Below are positions 13,301 through 25,517 of a DNA stretch of 64,000 nt, one piece after another. Under the pieces are notes generated by a model. That model saw only the letters and a program-made list of their open reading frames with translations. It was not told the origin of the DNA and did no database searches. The stretch is taken from NCBI RefSeq assembly GCF_029227915.1, contig NC_079882.1:2418001-2482000 (forward strand), given 5' to 3'. The translations under genes and the position numbers were made by a program. The stretch is from Hydractinia symbiolongicarpus. Lineage: Eukaryota; Cnidaria; Hydrozoa; Anthoathecata; Hydractiniidae. Numbering within the stretch: position 1 is the first letter of the stretch; each line of letters opens with the position of its first letter.

Positions 13301-16300
13301 AAGCTATTCCACCTGCAGAATCTAAGGTTGATTGCTCTAACAATGTCGTTCGCACTTCAATGTCATGGATGGTGAGAATGTAGGCAAAATCACGAAGAAA
13401 TCTTTCTAGAATATCACAACCAGACCGATGAAGAATCAACACTGAACGCACATTCTTTTCTAGAGAAAAAAAATGTCACTATATAGTTTTACAACATCAT
13501 AAGTTCTTTTACAAGATATATTATATGCTGCTTGTTATGGTTCAAACGGAGCAAATAGATAGACTGCAATAAGGACCTGTGAATAGGCCAATTAATATCT
13601 TTACAGAAGAGACTTTTTCCTAACTCAACGTGTGATATTTAGGGCATTTAGGCAGTAAAAATCAAACAATGCATCATACTCGACATTTGACAATTTTTAA
13701 TTTGTTTCAGTGTCATTTTCAAGCACAAGTCGAACAGTACAAAATCAAATAGTGTCAAATCTAATTGATTATTCGTTATACGATTCTTAAAAATTTAGAT
13801 ATGAGCAAGCTTCAAGATTTTAAACATAGAGTCTAATTTCTGCAAAAAATATGAAAAGGCTGCCGTTGGTTAAGAAAAAGTAAAAAAGAAGAGGAAAACG
13901 TATCACTTACCCTCTAAGAGTAGAGTACTTGAACTTCTCATATTGGAAAACAATTTTATGGAGATATGTTTAAACATTTTTACAAATGTAATGCTTAAAA
14001 TGATCAATGTGAGCGAAAGGATGACAAAGGCTAGTGGAATATCAACATTGAAGATATTTTTGTCCTCCTCCTCATTTTTGTTTTTGTTATTAAAACCTTC
14101 CAAATTATAATCACAATAAGTTCGTCTGACATTTTGCAAAGCTTTAAACCTATCCTGACCAGATTCTGGATGTATGTTGCAGAGCTGTTTGGCAATGCGT
14201 CTCTTTTGGGAAAATGCTGGAAATAAAATTAATAACAGCAAAATATAAGAAGGTCTATAAGTAAAAGTGAGCACATATCATGTTCATGCAGACAAAATTT
14301 TTTTTGCCTGTAGAAAGCGTTTTGCTAAATTTAATCAAGTCTCAAACAGCTTGTCGGATATAGAAATAATTTAATAATCGGAACAATTAACATTACAAGT
14401 CTTTTTTGGGCACGAACATTAATCAAAGAGAGCTGTTGACGAATTTGAGGAAGTTAAATCCCTAAGTAATTAGTCAATCATAAGTTAACGATGCTTGCTT
14501 AAAAAATTAAGTATGTGTATTGTGGTTAAGCCTTAATTTTCAAGTAAATAAAATGTTTAGTCTCATCAAGATATGTTTAACTAAGGTAGCCTTTACTTGA
14601 AGTTTTATTTCGGGGTCGAAAGTAAAAAGCTATTGCGCATGCTCAAAAAGTTATTGCACATGTGTACAAAGTTATGGCGCATGTGCAGCTCACACAACCC
14701 CGTTACGAAACACTTGATGTACGATATTTCGGATCCAACGGGTCCAAATGATCCGTTTTGGAATATCTTATCTTTTGTTAACGTCAGCAATATTAAGAAC
14801 GTTAACTTTATGACGTTCCAATTTGTGTGTTCCTAATAAGCATTTCCGTTGTTGTTGTTGAAGATAAAGAATCTAAACTTAATTAGTAAAATATTGTTTT
14901 GTCAATAGAAAAGGTATTTTAAGAACAAATTAATTTCATAGTTCTCAAACGCCGACAAAATTTGATTAATGTCTGTTCTGGTAAGACTGGCTAATTGCTC
15001 CTCAAAGAACTTGTTTCCACGTGGCAGATTTAATGTTTCGTCATCAAAATAAAAACATAAATATCAGATCAGTGGAAAAACTTCAGAACTAAGCATCGAT
15101 GTTAGCCTGTACTGAATTGAAATATTGCCAATTATTGCAGATATTCGCAGAAATACAGACATAATAAAAGTGAAATAAAAAGATTTCCAGTCTAGATTTT
15201 GTAATTATTTGTAAATTTAACATAATAGTAAGACAGATAAGTGATGCATGTAATTTTAAGATAGTGGGGTCAGCTCATTTTTAATACAATTTTTACTGAT
15301 AGATTTGAGTACCATGGAAAGATAGTTGACATACCACTGTATTGATTTTGAAGTTTCTTTACATGACATGTTGAGTCAATTAGTGATGGAAAATCTATAA
15401 ATAGATATATAATTAAAATTGAGGTTCCTCGAGCTGTCAACATTTTGCGTCATATAAAGCTAGTGAAATTACAGAGCGTGGTTTTTGTAACTTATCTTAT
15501 CGTTAAAAAAAAATCGGTATACTGTATCGAACAAAATCTTTCACTGACCATTCATTTCTACCAACTTTATCTTTTGATGACTAAGTGTTGATTTTATTTT
15601 GAGACCAAATGCATATAGTGATCTTCTTTTTCAACTCAAAAGTGACCGACATTATTTAGAAAATTTACTTGGTAAAAAATGTTACCAACCCTTTTTATGC
15701 GACTTTTTTTTGGTGATTAGCTAATAATGTATCGAATTTACGAATCAGGATTATAATTTAGCCGTAATTGACAACACTAAATTCCAAAGTAAGATTTTAT
15801 ATTCTTCAAAGTTTATTACTGTTCATTGAGCAGAGTTAATTTGAATGACGCAAAATTTTTACAGATTTAAGAGTTCTCTTAAGGGTGCCAGTATGCTCGT
15901 TATATATATTTGCTTCACTTTGTAAAATACATCTTTCTAGAAGTTGATTAATTTCCGATCCAGCTTAGTTAGTTACACGCCACTGATTTAATCCTTTAAT
16001 CAGAAAAAAATGAGAATGAATAATAAGAAGTATAAAAACTCACTATGATGCAATTCCAGCAGCGCGTCTACTTCACATTGGTCTTAAAACGAAATAAATT
16101 TAATAAATTTTAAATTGAGACTAAAATATGCATTCTTTTAGTTCGTATATTGGTCGAAAAACATGACTAAAATGGCGCGAGTTGCCCAGCGAGAATAAGG
16201 CATGGCATTCTGTAAAGACAATAAATGCATTATGTTCGCCAATTAGTAGGCAGTAATTGTGCCAAACGTTTTATTTGTTAGACTATGCATCACAACTAAG

Positions 16301-18536
16301 ATTAGTATGGCCTGGAATAACGCCTTGTGTCTTTATCCACCGTTAGTTTTCTCAACAAACACTTTGTCTTCTATAAGAAAATCCTTTATAAGAATATGAT
16401 GGCTGCGATTTCGGGTTAAAAACAATAGGTCTATTGTTTAAAACAATAGAGAGATAAGAATAATAATGATTAGAATTTTTGTATTCTTTTTAAAAAAGGT
16501 TGTAGTACCTTATGTAGTACCAATTGCAAAATTTCTTGTTTCGCACACTGGGTAAGAAACAACAAAATATAACTCACTTGGTACGTTCAGCGTAAGTTGT
16601 GCTTTAATATTTGCAGGTATGGAGGTGATGCTGATTACATATGTAGAATTAAACTCCACTTTTTTAATAAGTTCAATTCTTGATGCCTATTGAAAGACAA
16701 AAGGTTGTTGGTTTAAGTGACGGAAAATATGGCGGCGAAAGTAGAAAAAGTATTTAAATCACTTACCTTTTTGTAGACATTTATGTATTGAAATGAAATG
16801 TGTGACGAACCTTGGACTTCTGCAATATATCCCCAACAATCTTAAAAATGCAAGATTATTACATTTACTTTCAAGTCACAGTAGAATTATTCTACTTCAA
16901 CAAACTCCAGCATGCCTACCTTGATTTTCATTGGTTGAAAGGTTTAAAATAATTATATTTGTATGTGGCACCGACGTGTGCTCATCTGTCATAAATTGCA
17001 ATTGAATTTTCGCACTGTTGCACAAAAAAGAACGCGATGAACATTTCTGTTGAAGTTGCTTCATCGAGGCTTCATGGAAGAACAAGTCTAAATACAAACA
17101 GACCAAAAGTATAGAGGGGAACGTACCGACTTGTTTTCGGGCCTTCTTAAATTTTTGTAACGCTACGGAATCCGAAAAAAAAATAGCCCCGAGATTTAAA
17201 AAACTGGCGTCAAATGAAGGCTTTCCTAAAAACAATAGATAGAACCTTGATGTCGCCAATAAAATAAAAGAAATATTAACTGATTTTTGACGTAATTTTG
17301 TAAAAAAAAGAGCTTTTTAGAGAGAAGGTTTTCGGAATCGTCCTAACAAAAAATCGTAAACCAAGTCTATATTTATAGATGGCGAAATGTATGGTGATTA
17401 TTATGGCTAGTGATGTGTTTACCTTTATCCACGTAAGTTTTTGTGAAGATACCCCTCTCGCATGAAATATCTACAGATAGAATGTGTTATGCAAGTTAAG
17501 TAAATTTAAAAGTAAAAAACAATGACTATTTCAATTAAAAAAGTCGCGATAGCTTTAGTAAAATTGTTACAGCGCTACAGTGACGTTATTTTAACGGTAT
17601 GGTATGAACGTTGTTCAAACAGCATCTTCGCAACATTGTTATTGCGTTCGAAAACCATATCGTTGCAGTTTTCATTCGCAACTTTCATGTTACAATGTTT
17701 CTGTGTTTACTGCGAGACAATATCATAATTAACGTTTACTTTGATGCTGTTTCGTGGAGTTCTTTAGCCAAACCTACAGGGAAAAAAATGATAAACCACG
17801 TAATAATTTACTATGCGAAAGGTACATTTTTTGATTATATTATTTCAATGCAAATAAACGGTGTGAAGCATCGCAATAAATTTCCCTTGTTATTATTGCT
17901 GGCAAAGTAAAGAATAAAAAAAGAAATACTAATATTTAAAACAAACAAAGGAATCTTATAAAGATATTCTGGACTGGCCACTTATTTAATTTAGGCGTTT
18001 AGCTACACGATTTTTTTTATAAAAAACTTTACTCGCTTCAAAAAATTATTAAGCAACTTCAGTTCTGTACAAGTATAAGCACGAGCCACACAAAATAATA
18101 TTTGTTGGGAAAATAGCACGCTTTCGAAATAAGAGAAATCAAATTACAAAAATAGAACTTCATTGTTGCACACTTCAGTTCATATTTCAAGAACTTTTTT
18201 TTTACCAAAAATATGAAATTAGTTGAATAAGACCAATAAAAAACTTCAGATTTAGATATTGACTAAAAATTAAGCTAGTTGAGATCTGACGAAAATCCTA
18301 ATTGGTTTAAAAAAATCGTGAATTGAATTTCTTTGAGTTGCATAAGCGCTGATTCTTTGAGATCACTTGATTGATGCATGATTGATACTGGGAGGTATAT
18401 ATATCACTAAGAATTGGAAAATAGTTTATTACAATGAATAACATGTACAAACCTTCCAAGATAACGTCTCTGAAATTGCATAAATATTCAACAGAAGCAG
18501 AAGATTACAAATAAACCTTTTCACTGCCATTGGCAT
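10375..18536 (-). CDS. IL-17-receptor-like transmembrane receptor with SEFIR domain (paralogue 2)
   Basis: Exons (minus order): 18536-18453 (signal peptide, CNLLLLLNIYAIS), 17470-17423, 17087-16920, 16840-16767, 16686-16578, 16082-16044, 15394-15335, 14216-13911, 13459-13235, 11214-10886, 10563-10375. Phases agree from 17470 onward. The exons listed sum to 3n+2, so one small exon of 3n+1 nt is missing between 18453 and 17470; paralogues 1 and 3 have 37 and 34 nt there. Ectodomain: DCWGYIAEV, an FNSTYVISIT strand and paired Cys. Membrane helix AFVILSLTLIILSITFV. SEFIR: VLILHRSGCD, DFAYIL, LLEQSTL, GGIASFLQRN, CDYILIL. The terminal exon (GKRFISASSLCSVW...) aligns with that of paralogue 1. Exact exon lengths (74, 109, 39 nt) are shared with paralogue 3. 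Confidence 0.78.
11037..11222. repeat. Near-identical 186-bp tract shared with 2179-2364
   Basis: The paralogue 2 copy of the tract described at 2179-2364. It includes the splice acceptor and the first ~60 codons of the second SEFIR exon. Confidence 0.95.
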
Positions 18537-21500
18537 TCTCTAAACAATATAAAATGTATTAGACAGATAACGCGCTAAAGAGTTAACAGTATTAAGTAGT
18601 TTTTGCTCATATTTTTATCATTTATATAGGTGGTTTGCCTCGAGAGTAAAGATTCTACTTTTTACACTTAAAGTTTTGGTAAAAATTGTAATTTTAACGT
18701 CGAAAAACTTTCGATGTGAAAATCATTTTATTTGTCCTAGGTTGTCGTTTTCACTGTTCTTAAGATCTCAGCCTGCCTACCAAGACAGGCTTGCATATAA
18801 AAACGCAATATAATAACCATCTCCGCAAGGCATAAGTTTGTTTGGCGCCTAGCCTGCCTTTACACAAACAGCCCAATATCAATTTGATAATCATAACTTA
18901 TCACATTACGGTGTAACTCACCTACGAAAATACACAGTAATCAAAAATATCACGTTACGTAAAATTACTGAAAACACACAAATAAGACATTCTCAAAACC
19001 CTCTAAAGGTTTTTTTTTAAAGTATTTTTCAATCAAAAATTACAATAGACGACATGACATTACAACATATTATGTATTTCGCCACCTTTTCGTTTTTTCA
19101 CATCGCCACGCACCTATCAAAATATTTTTTTTGGTTAACTACATCTAGTATTATTTTCATAAAAAAAATCAGAAGCACAAATGAGCGCTAAAAAATGAAG
19201 AGAAAAATTAAGGATGCTAAAAATTAAATGTATTGTTAATTTGTTTCAAGAAGTTTTAACGCTATTAAAAATCCGGCATATAAACCTGAAAATGTAACTG
19301 TCTAAAGAAATGTAACGAAACAATGAAATGAAGAAACACTTAATATAGCATGATAAAAATAAAAAGTAGTACTAGCCTATATACATGTATATATTTGACT
19401 ACGAAATTTATTAATTATGGTAATCAATGCATAAATTATGTATTTGATGTAAATGAGGTGCTGTTTTAAGGCAAGCTATACTAACTTTATGCTGATGTAA
19501 ACATGTTCTTCACTGTCCAGTTTGATAATTTGAACATAATACATAAATATTAACATATAGTTATTCTGTTTTTCATATGTTGAGCAGCATCTAACTTGTG
19601 ATGTCAAAATTTAACTTTTAAGGACAATATCTCGAAACCCAATAAAAGTGTTTTTCAAAAGGTAAGAAGATTCATTGACAACTTTTAAAACTTTTTCTTC
19701 TGAAGCCAACTTGTTTTTTCACGAGAGGTAAACTTTAAACAAACTTATAACAGTATAAAAAAGTTTAAAAAAATTTAAAAAGCATACTTTTCTAAAGATT
19801 TTGAAGAGGAACATACTACCGAGACTTACAACAGCCCAACACTTTAAGATTGGGCCACCCTTTTGGTTGTTCCAACCACAAAAAAACGACTTACACCACA
19901 AAAAAATATATTATAAACAACACATAGTTTCTAAAAACAATAAACCACCAACCTTTTATAAAATACTGTATCAAAACACTGTTGACGTATGAAAAATCCG
20001 ATCCAAATTTGAACTGTCAAACTTGAACTTTTCCTTGATTTATAAAGAAACAAAAACAATAAGTGGAACCAGGCGCGTTTTAAAAAAAATCATATTATTT
20101 TAGTATGAATGCGAAGAATAGCTAATTAGGTACAAGTCCCTTTTTTTAAAACTTTGTTCTGTAAAAGATTTATTCCTGGGTAGAAGGTTCCAGAGTGTGA
20201 ACTTTGCTTGTTATTTTCAGTATAAAGATCAGGAATTTGTTGTTAGCGATCAGTATAGACATGTGAACCCATGCGGAACACTTCGGCTTCAATTGCTGAA
20301 AAAGTGCTGAAAATGATAGTAGCTTTCCAAGGTATAGTTCCTTTATTTAACTTTGTGAGAATAAATACATATTATATATAAAAACTAAATAATACACCTT
20401 TTCCTACCACATGTTTTAAAAACCTTTGATGATTTAAAAAACGTTTTAAACAGTATAAAGTACTCACACAAATGTTGAAATTAGCATGTATAAAAAATTG
20501 TCAACGCTATGTCACAAGGGAATGTAATAAACAGGTTCATTGTTAACGTTTTAAGGCAGATATTTATTAACGTAGAATTGTAAAACAATAGCTGTAACTG
20601 GTTTATTTATTTTGACACATTCAAAATTCATCAAGTTTTTTGTCAGGATTTCAAATATTACCGTGATATTATTATGAAATTACAACTATTTATTGGACCA
20701 TATTATTCCCCATATCAAGCCACCTATTGAAAAGCTGGAAAAGATTCGGTACTTCAAAGAACATACATCTAGAAAAAGGAAAGAGAAAGAGAGATAGAGA
20801 GACAGAGAGAAATGAAGAACATAGAACAGATGTTCTACTCATGGTCAAAATCACTGAATGTTTTAAGAGGCAGCACAAGTCCAAATGTGATGTAAATTTT
20901 CTAAGAAGTTCTGGCACCGTTAAAATTTTTGGTGTTCTTATCATTTTTTATATTATTGTAGTCGTGTAATGTAAATATGTATCTCTTTCTATCTTTTGGT
21001 TTCTGATGGAGATTTTTATCTAAATTTTGATGCCAATTAAACAATGCAGCTTTTCTAAATTACAAAAATATGAAAACATTTATCGTGGTTTTAACATTGA
21101 ACCATGAGATCGTTGACGTCTTGAAGGGCATTTTCCGAGACGTAAATTTTAAAAATTTCCCATTTGACGCCCATCAATTATTGTTGGCTACGTTTCGACT
21201 ACGTTTTAGCCTAGAATTAAACTCACTTGTTCATGACAAATTAATATCTATATTATTCAATGACAATGACTGAAAAGGTAAGTGGTATGTAGTATTTTTA
21301 AAGATATTTTCTATTGTCTAGTATTCTTTAAGGTTTTATCTTTAAAAGGAATACGAAACAATAGAACATATATTATTGTGAAAAAAGTGTAAATTAAAAA
21401 TAAGTTGTATAAGTAAATAAATAAACAAGTTTAAAAGAGGAAACAAATTAAAAAAGTAAGTCCATTTTCAACATTGTAGATCTTAAAATGAAATTCAAAG

Positions 21501-22539
21501 TTTTCTTCCGTTTGTTCAATTTTTTTTTTGGTATTTAAAAACATGATTTCATATAACATGATGATAAATAGCTACGGAAGCTCATTAGTGCCAATTTAAA
21601 AATAGATTTTACGATTTCTTCTACTATTAATGCTACTTTGGGTAAAAACCTTCGCGGCCAGAATGTATAAAAATTGCGAAAAGATCATGTTTTTTGCAGA
21701 TTTAGGGGAGAGGGGTTATGGGGAGGGAGGGGTACATTGACGCGTAGAACTAGAAATCAATTTATATTTGGCTTTGCCCGCACTGGATACATGGACACAA
21801 TACGCAATCATCGCTTTTTTATGTTGCAGGATTAAAGGGTTCATTAATAAGGTACTTTATCTGCCCACTCACGCAGCAGAGAGAATCTTTTTCCAAATAA
21901 TAACAATTCAAGAAAAAATAATGTTTTTTAAGAATGGTCGAAAATTGTCTTTAAGAACTAAAAATAAAACTAGCAATAATATAAAAAAGAAAACTTACGG
22001 AGAAAGAGAGAAATCACTTATTGAATATTATGGATGGTGAAAAAACAACAACAACAACAACTTAACTGCTTAGAAGAAACAAAAAACTATAATTACAAAA
22101 CTGAAATAAAAACTAGACGATGAATTCATAAGATTCCTGAAATAAAATAGCAAAAAATGTAAAACAATAGAAAATATAATAATGTATACAGGATGTAAAT
22201 GAAAAAATATATTGAAAATAAATAAATGCATAACCTGAAGAAAGTTAAACAAAAAATATCCACCATGAAATATGACACAACCTTCCGCATTCGTACTTTT
22301 ACGTTTATTTGAAAGAAGGAAAGTGTAGTGGTTTAGACTCTCTTTCTTCTTTCTCTTCGTCCTGTTTTTAAACCGATAAATTTATAAGCTAAGTACGGAA
22401 ATTTATCCGCACGTCACTGTATCTTCAATTGTATTAAATTGTAGTGTAATAACCGAATGTCTGATTTTCTCAAACAGTAAGTATGTGCAGCTACAGTGCA
22501 GCTCTATAACCTGTTATACTGTAAGTTATCTAGCTCACT
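18537..22539. other. Intergenic spacer
   Basis: About 4 kb upstream of receptor paralogue 2. Contains purine-rich low-complexity sequence near 20770-20820 and many homopolymer runs. Open frames here (for example 20727-20969 +, 21070-21273 +, 21768-22040 +) have no motif, signal peptide or splice context I can support. Confidence 0.35.
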
Positions 22540-22683
22540 ATGATACGATGGCTCTGGGTGGTCACTTTTATTATTTGTATTTGTTTGATGAATGGAGCTA
22601 CTCGGTCAAAACACAAGTGTGCCCTGATATTCACCCCCCCAGAAGAAACAACTAACCAAATAATCAATAAGTGTATGTATTAA
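22540..22683 (+). CDS. Candidate small secreted protein (unassigned, possibly first exon)
   Basis: ATG at 22540 opens a 47-codon frame starting with a strong signal-peptide-like segment (WLWVVTFIICICLMNGA). A short polar stretch with one Cys follows (SKHKCALIF), then a stop at 22681. A good donor (GTATGT) at about 22673 and a strong acceptor (CTGCCTTTACAG) ending at 22720 could extend it in frame by about 22 residues. I do not recognise the product. It may be chance: the frame is short and the downstream structure is guesswork. Confidence 0.25.
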   Translation: MIRWLWVVTFIICICLMNGATRSKHKCALIFTPPEETTNQIINKCMY

Positions 22684-22845
22684 GCATCCTGGCTCGAGAC
22701 TTATTTCACTGCCTTTACAGTAATAGGAAACATCCCGCTGGATCTCCTGGCTATTTACATGATTAAAAGTTACAATTTAAGTGCCTAAACTCGTGAAGAT
22801 CAAGATAAATGATGTTACTGACATATCTTAATAGAACTTGTCTAA

Positions 22846-23235
22846 TACCTTGCACAATTGATGGAAAAAAGGTCCCCGAATCTGACGCCATTGATATACA
22901 TCATTGAATCAATTTTCGTTTGCGTTAGTCCACGACAAAATAAGATGTTAGATATAGCTTTTTATCGTGAAGAAGAACTAGAAAACCAGTCACTACCGAA
23001 TGCAACAGATTTCATTTCACAGATTTATTGCGTAAAGTCTTGATGTCAACGATTGGGAGAGATTGGAAGAAAGCAAGTCCTTGCTGAAGACAGCACTTTA
23101 TATTTTACCGCATTTATACAGAAGACGAAGTTTTTTATAGTAGACGAAGCAAATAAAACGTATTACGCCGTTACTTGTGATCTTGATAATTTTTCCAAAT
23201 TATTTTCGCGCAAACAGAATAGATTTAAGTTTTAA
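22846..23235 (+). pseudogene. Unassigned reading frame broken by one in-frame stop
   Basis: Two open segments lie in the same frame and are separated by a single TGA at about 23041-23043. Together they would encode about 128 residues with non-repetitive composition (for example EEELENQSLPNATDF, and FIQKTKFFIVDEANKTYY after the stop). No domain recognised. It could be a decayed gene, two exons of an unknown gene, or chance. Confidence 0.2.
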
Positions 23236-24557
23236 GTAATAAAGTCAAACTTGTCACAAAAACGGATTTATATGACCCATTACTAAGCGTATTTCCTATG
23301 GAGAGATCAGGTCTAGGGGATGATGTAAGTTGGGACCTTAAATGACGTCTGCAGTAAAGAAGCCTCCGCGATAAAGTCTTCTGCTACGTGGTAAGAGCTT
23401 AACCGCAATTTCATTAGTTCCTGAGCAGAAAGGTGTCCGCTGTAAGAAGGTGTCACTGTTTATGAGTTACATGACATTTCATTGCAGTCCGATACAGTTT
23501 CTTGCGTTCTCGTGTGTCGAATTAATTTAATTAGGACGATCAGTGAATTGGTTTGGTGCTTCAAATAAGTTGAATACTTTTCCTATCTTATTAAAATACA
23601 TAACGTAAGAGGCAAAGGAGGGATGGAAGAGACTATTGTTTAGTACTCTGGATGTTGTGAACGGACAATATGCGCCAGATTATGTATTGTTGACTTAGTC
23701 TTCAGCATTGAGAGATCTCAAAAAAGTACGTCTCTAGCACCGAGTCTTAAGTAGGTGGGGGCACTATATACTGATTTAAATTAGAAAATTTGTCGTCTTA
23801 ACCACTGAAGAAAATAATGCAATGGTGTTTTTCTGTCTGTCCACAAGAAAAGTGTCGTGCAACGGGCACACGAAATAGCGTGTAATTTTAAGACGGACGC
23901 CCCGTGTATTTTTTACGGGTTAACAACTAGTAATTTATAATTATTGCCCTCCAATATACTAACAAACATTTTGCTAAGTGTTTTGGCAATATAACCTCTT
24001 CTTTGTCACTTTTAAACACCGCCTAACTCTATACAGTGCTCCTAAATTCCAAGCCTGAATGGAGTTAACGTAAAGTTTCAACTATCTTCAGTATACATAA
24101 ATATTTTGATATTTTTTATACATATATTGTAAGCAAAGAATATACTGTTTTCTGAAAGAAAAAATAATTTGTTTTGGTTGAAAATTAAAAAAAAAACACT
24201 TTCTAACCATTATAAGGATAGAAGATGTTAAATTACAGTAACCTTGTTTTTACTGAAAGTAAAATGAAAAAAGTGCAAACAGTAATTATAAACATAAAGT
24301 AATATGTAAAATACAAACATTATTGTTAATTAAAAACTAAGAAATAATAATGAAACAAAATATATAATCACACATAATCATAATAAAAAAAAAAGGCGAG
24401 AGAAAATGTTATGTGAAGTTAATTATAAATATTTCTCACTAATATTCTTTTTTTTTTCTTTTTTTTTTTGCCTAAACAAAATATTCAATCACGCTTTAAA
24501 AAAATAGAGAAGAAGAAATCATCAAAAACATCGAAAAATTCCAGATAAAGTTGAAGG
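23236..24557. other. Spacer upstream of the GPCR gene
   Basis: AT-rich. The last 400 bases are rich in A and T homopolymers, including a long T-run at 24448-24470 just upstream of the receptor start. No coding signal seen; presumably contains the GPCR 5' UTR and promoter. Confidence 0.35.
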
Positions 24558-25517
24558 ATGTCAGCCATAACTTGTTTTCCTGGCACATGGGCGCCATACG
24601 AGCTTTCTATCACCACATCAATTATTTCAGTTACACTAGCAGTAACAGCTTGTAGTGGAAACTTGTTAGTCATAATTTCTGTTATCAAAGATCCAAAACT
24701 ACAAACACCTTTCAATTATTTTCTCACGAATTTAGCTGTAAGTGATTTTCTTTTTGGTGCCATTGCGTTACCGATATCAACTTACGTACATTATAAAGAG
24801 TCCCGGAGAGAGCTGAGTATTCCGCTAATGCAAGCTGTTCATATGTCCTATTTCATTGCTGCTACAGCAAGCCTGCTAAGTTTGATTGCATTATCAATTG
24901 ATAGATTCATAGCTATTGTATACGCTGCAAGGTATAAGTGCATTGTATCTCCAAAGCGAAGTCACTTTGCATCTTTTATGATTTGGTTGGTGTCATTGAC
25001 CGTACCATTTGTGTACTTTAAGTTAGGAATGATCAATTATCTCATGTTTTTTGCCAATACTGTTTTGGTTATTGGTCTTTTCTTACTGATTGTTATATAC
25101 GCAAGAGTCTATAATTTTCTTCAACGTCAATCGAAAGAAATGCGGCAGCATTTAAATCTGTCAAGAGCTGTTGATTTGGATAAACTTGCTCTGAAGAAAG
25201 TTCTTCTAGAGAAGAAAATTGCCGGAGTTTTTATCACAATTCTATTGGTGTACATACTAACCTACCTACCTGCCATTGTGATGGTATATACACTGCATTA
25301 TTGCACACAATGTAATTGTATATTGCGTCACGTTTTCCGAGATGGTCAGTTCTGGTTGATTTCATTGCATTGCGCTGTCAATCCGTTTATATGCACTATT
25401 CGATTAAAACATTTTAAAAGAGCAATAGTTAGGCTGTTTGGTTGCCTGTCAAGAAATAAAGTCGCTACTAACGAATTTATAAACACACAAACAAGTATTG
25501 ATATGCAAGCCCTTTAA
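24558..25517 (+). CDS. Intronless class A (rhodopsin-like) GPCR, MECA-group-like
   Basis: 319-aa seven-helix receptor in one exon. TM1 has the GN motif (SGNLLVI). TM2 has LAVSD. TM3 ends in IDRF in place of DRY. TM4 has a single Trp (FMIWLVSL). TM6 has LTYLP. TM7 carries NPFIC in place of NPxxY. The loop between TM4 and TM5 is almost absent, and the usual Cys at the top of TM3 and in that loop are missing. TM5 lacks its conserved Pro. Extra Cys (CTQCNC) lie between TM6 and TM7. This combination is known from melanocortin/adenosine/lipid-type (MECA) receptors, so I infer that broad group; the ligand cannot be read. The gene sits between receptor paralogues 2 and 3 on the opposite strand. Start chosen as the first Met before TM1. 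Confidence 0.9.
   Translation: MSAITCFPGTWAPYELSITTSIISVTLAVTACSGNLLVIISVIKDPKLQTPFNYFLTNLAVSDFLFGAIALPISTYVHYKESRRELSIPLMQAVHMSYFIAATASLLSLIALSIDRFIAIVYAARYKCIVSPKRSHFASFMIWLVSLTVPFVYFKLGMINYLMFFANTVLVIGLFLLIVIYARVYNFLQRQSKEMRQHLNLSRAVDLDKLALKKVLLEKKIAGVFITILLVYILTYLPAIVMVYTLHYCTQCNCILRHVFRDGQFWLISLHCAVNPFICTIRLKHFKRAIVRLFGCLSRNKVATNEFINTQTSIDMQAL

Noticed and set aside
17522-17910. Overlapping plus-strand open frames in intron 1 of receptor paralogue 2
   Set aside because: Opposite strand to the gene, no splice context, no motif, AT-rich composition.
23041-23043. In-frame TGA read as selenocysteine
   Set aside because: No recognisable selenoprotein family or SECIS-like element; a decayed or unrelated frame is simpler.
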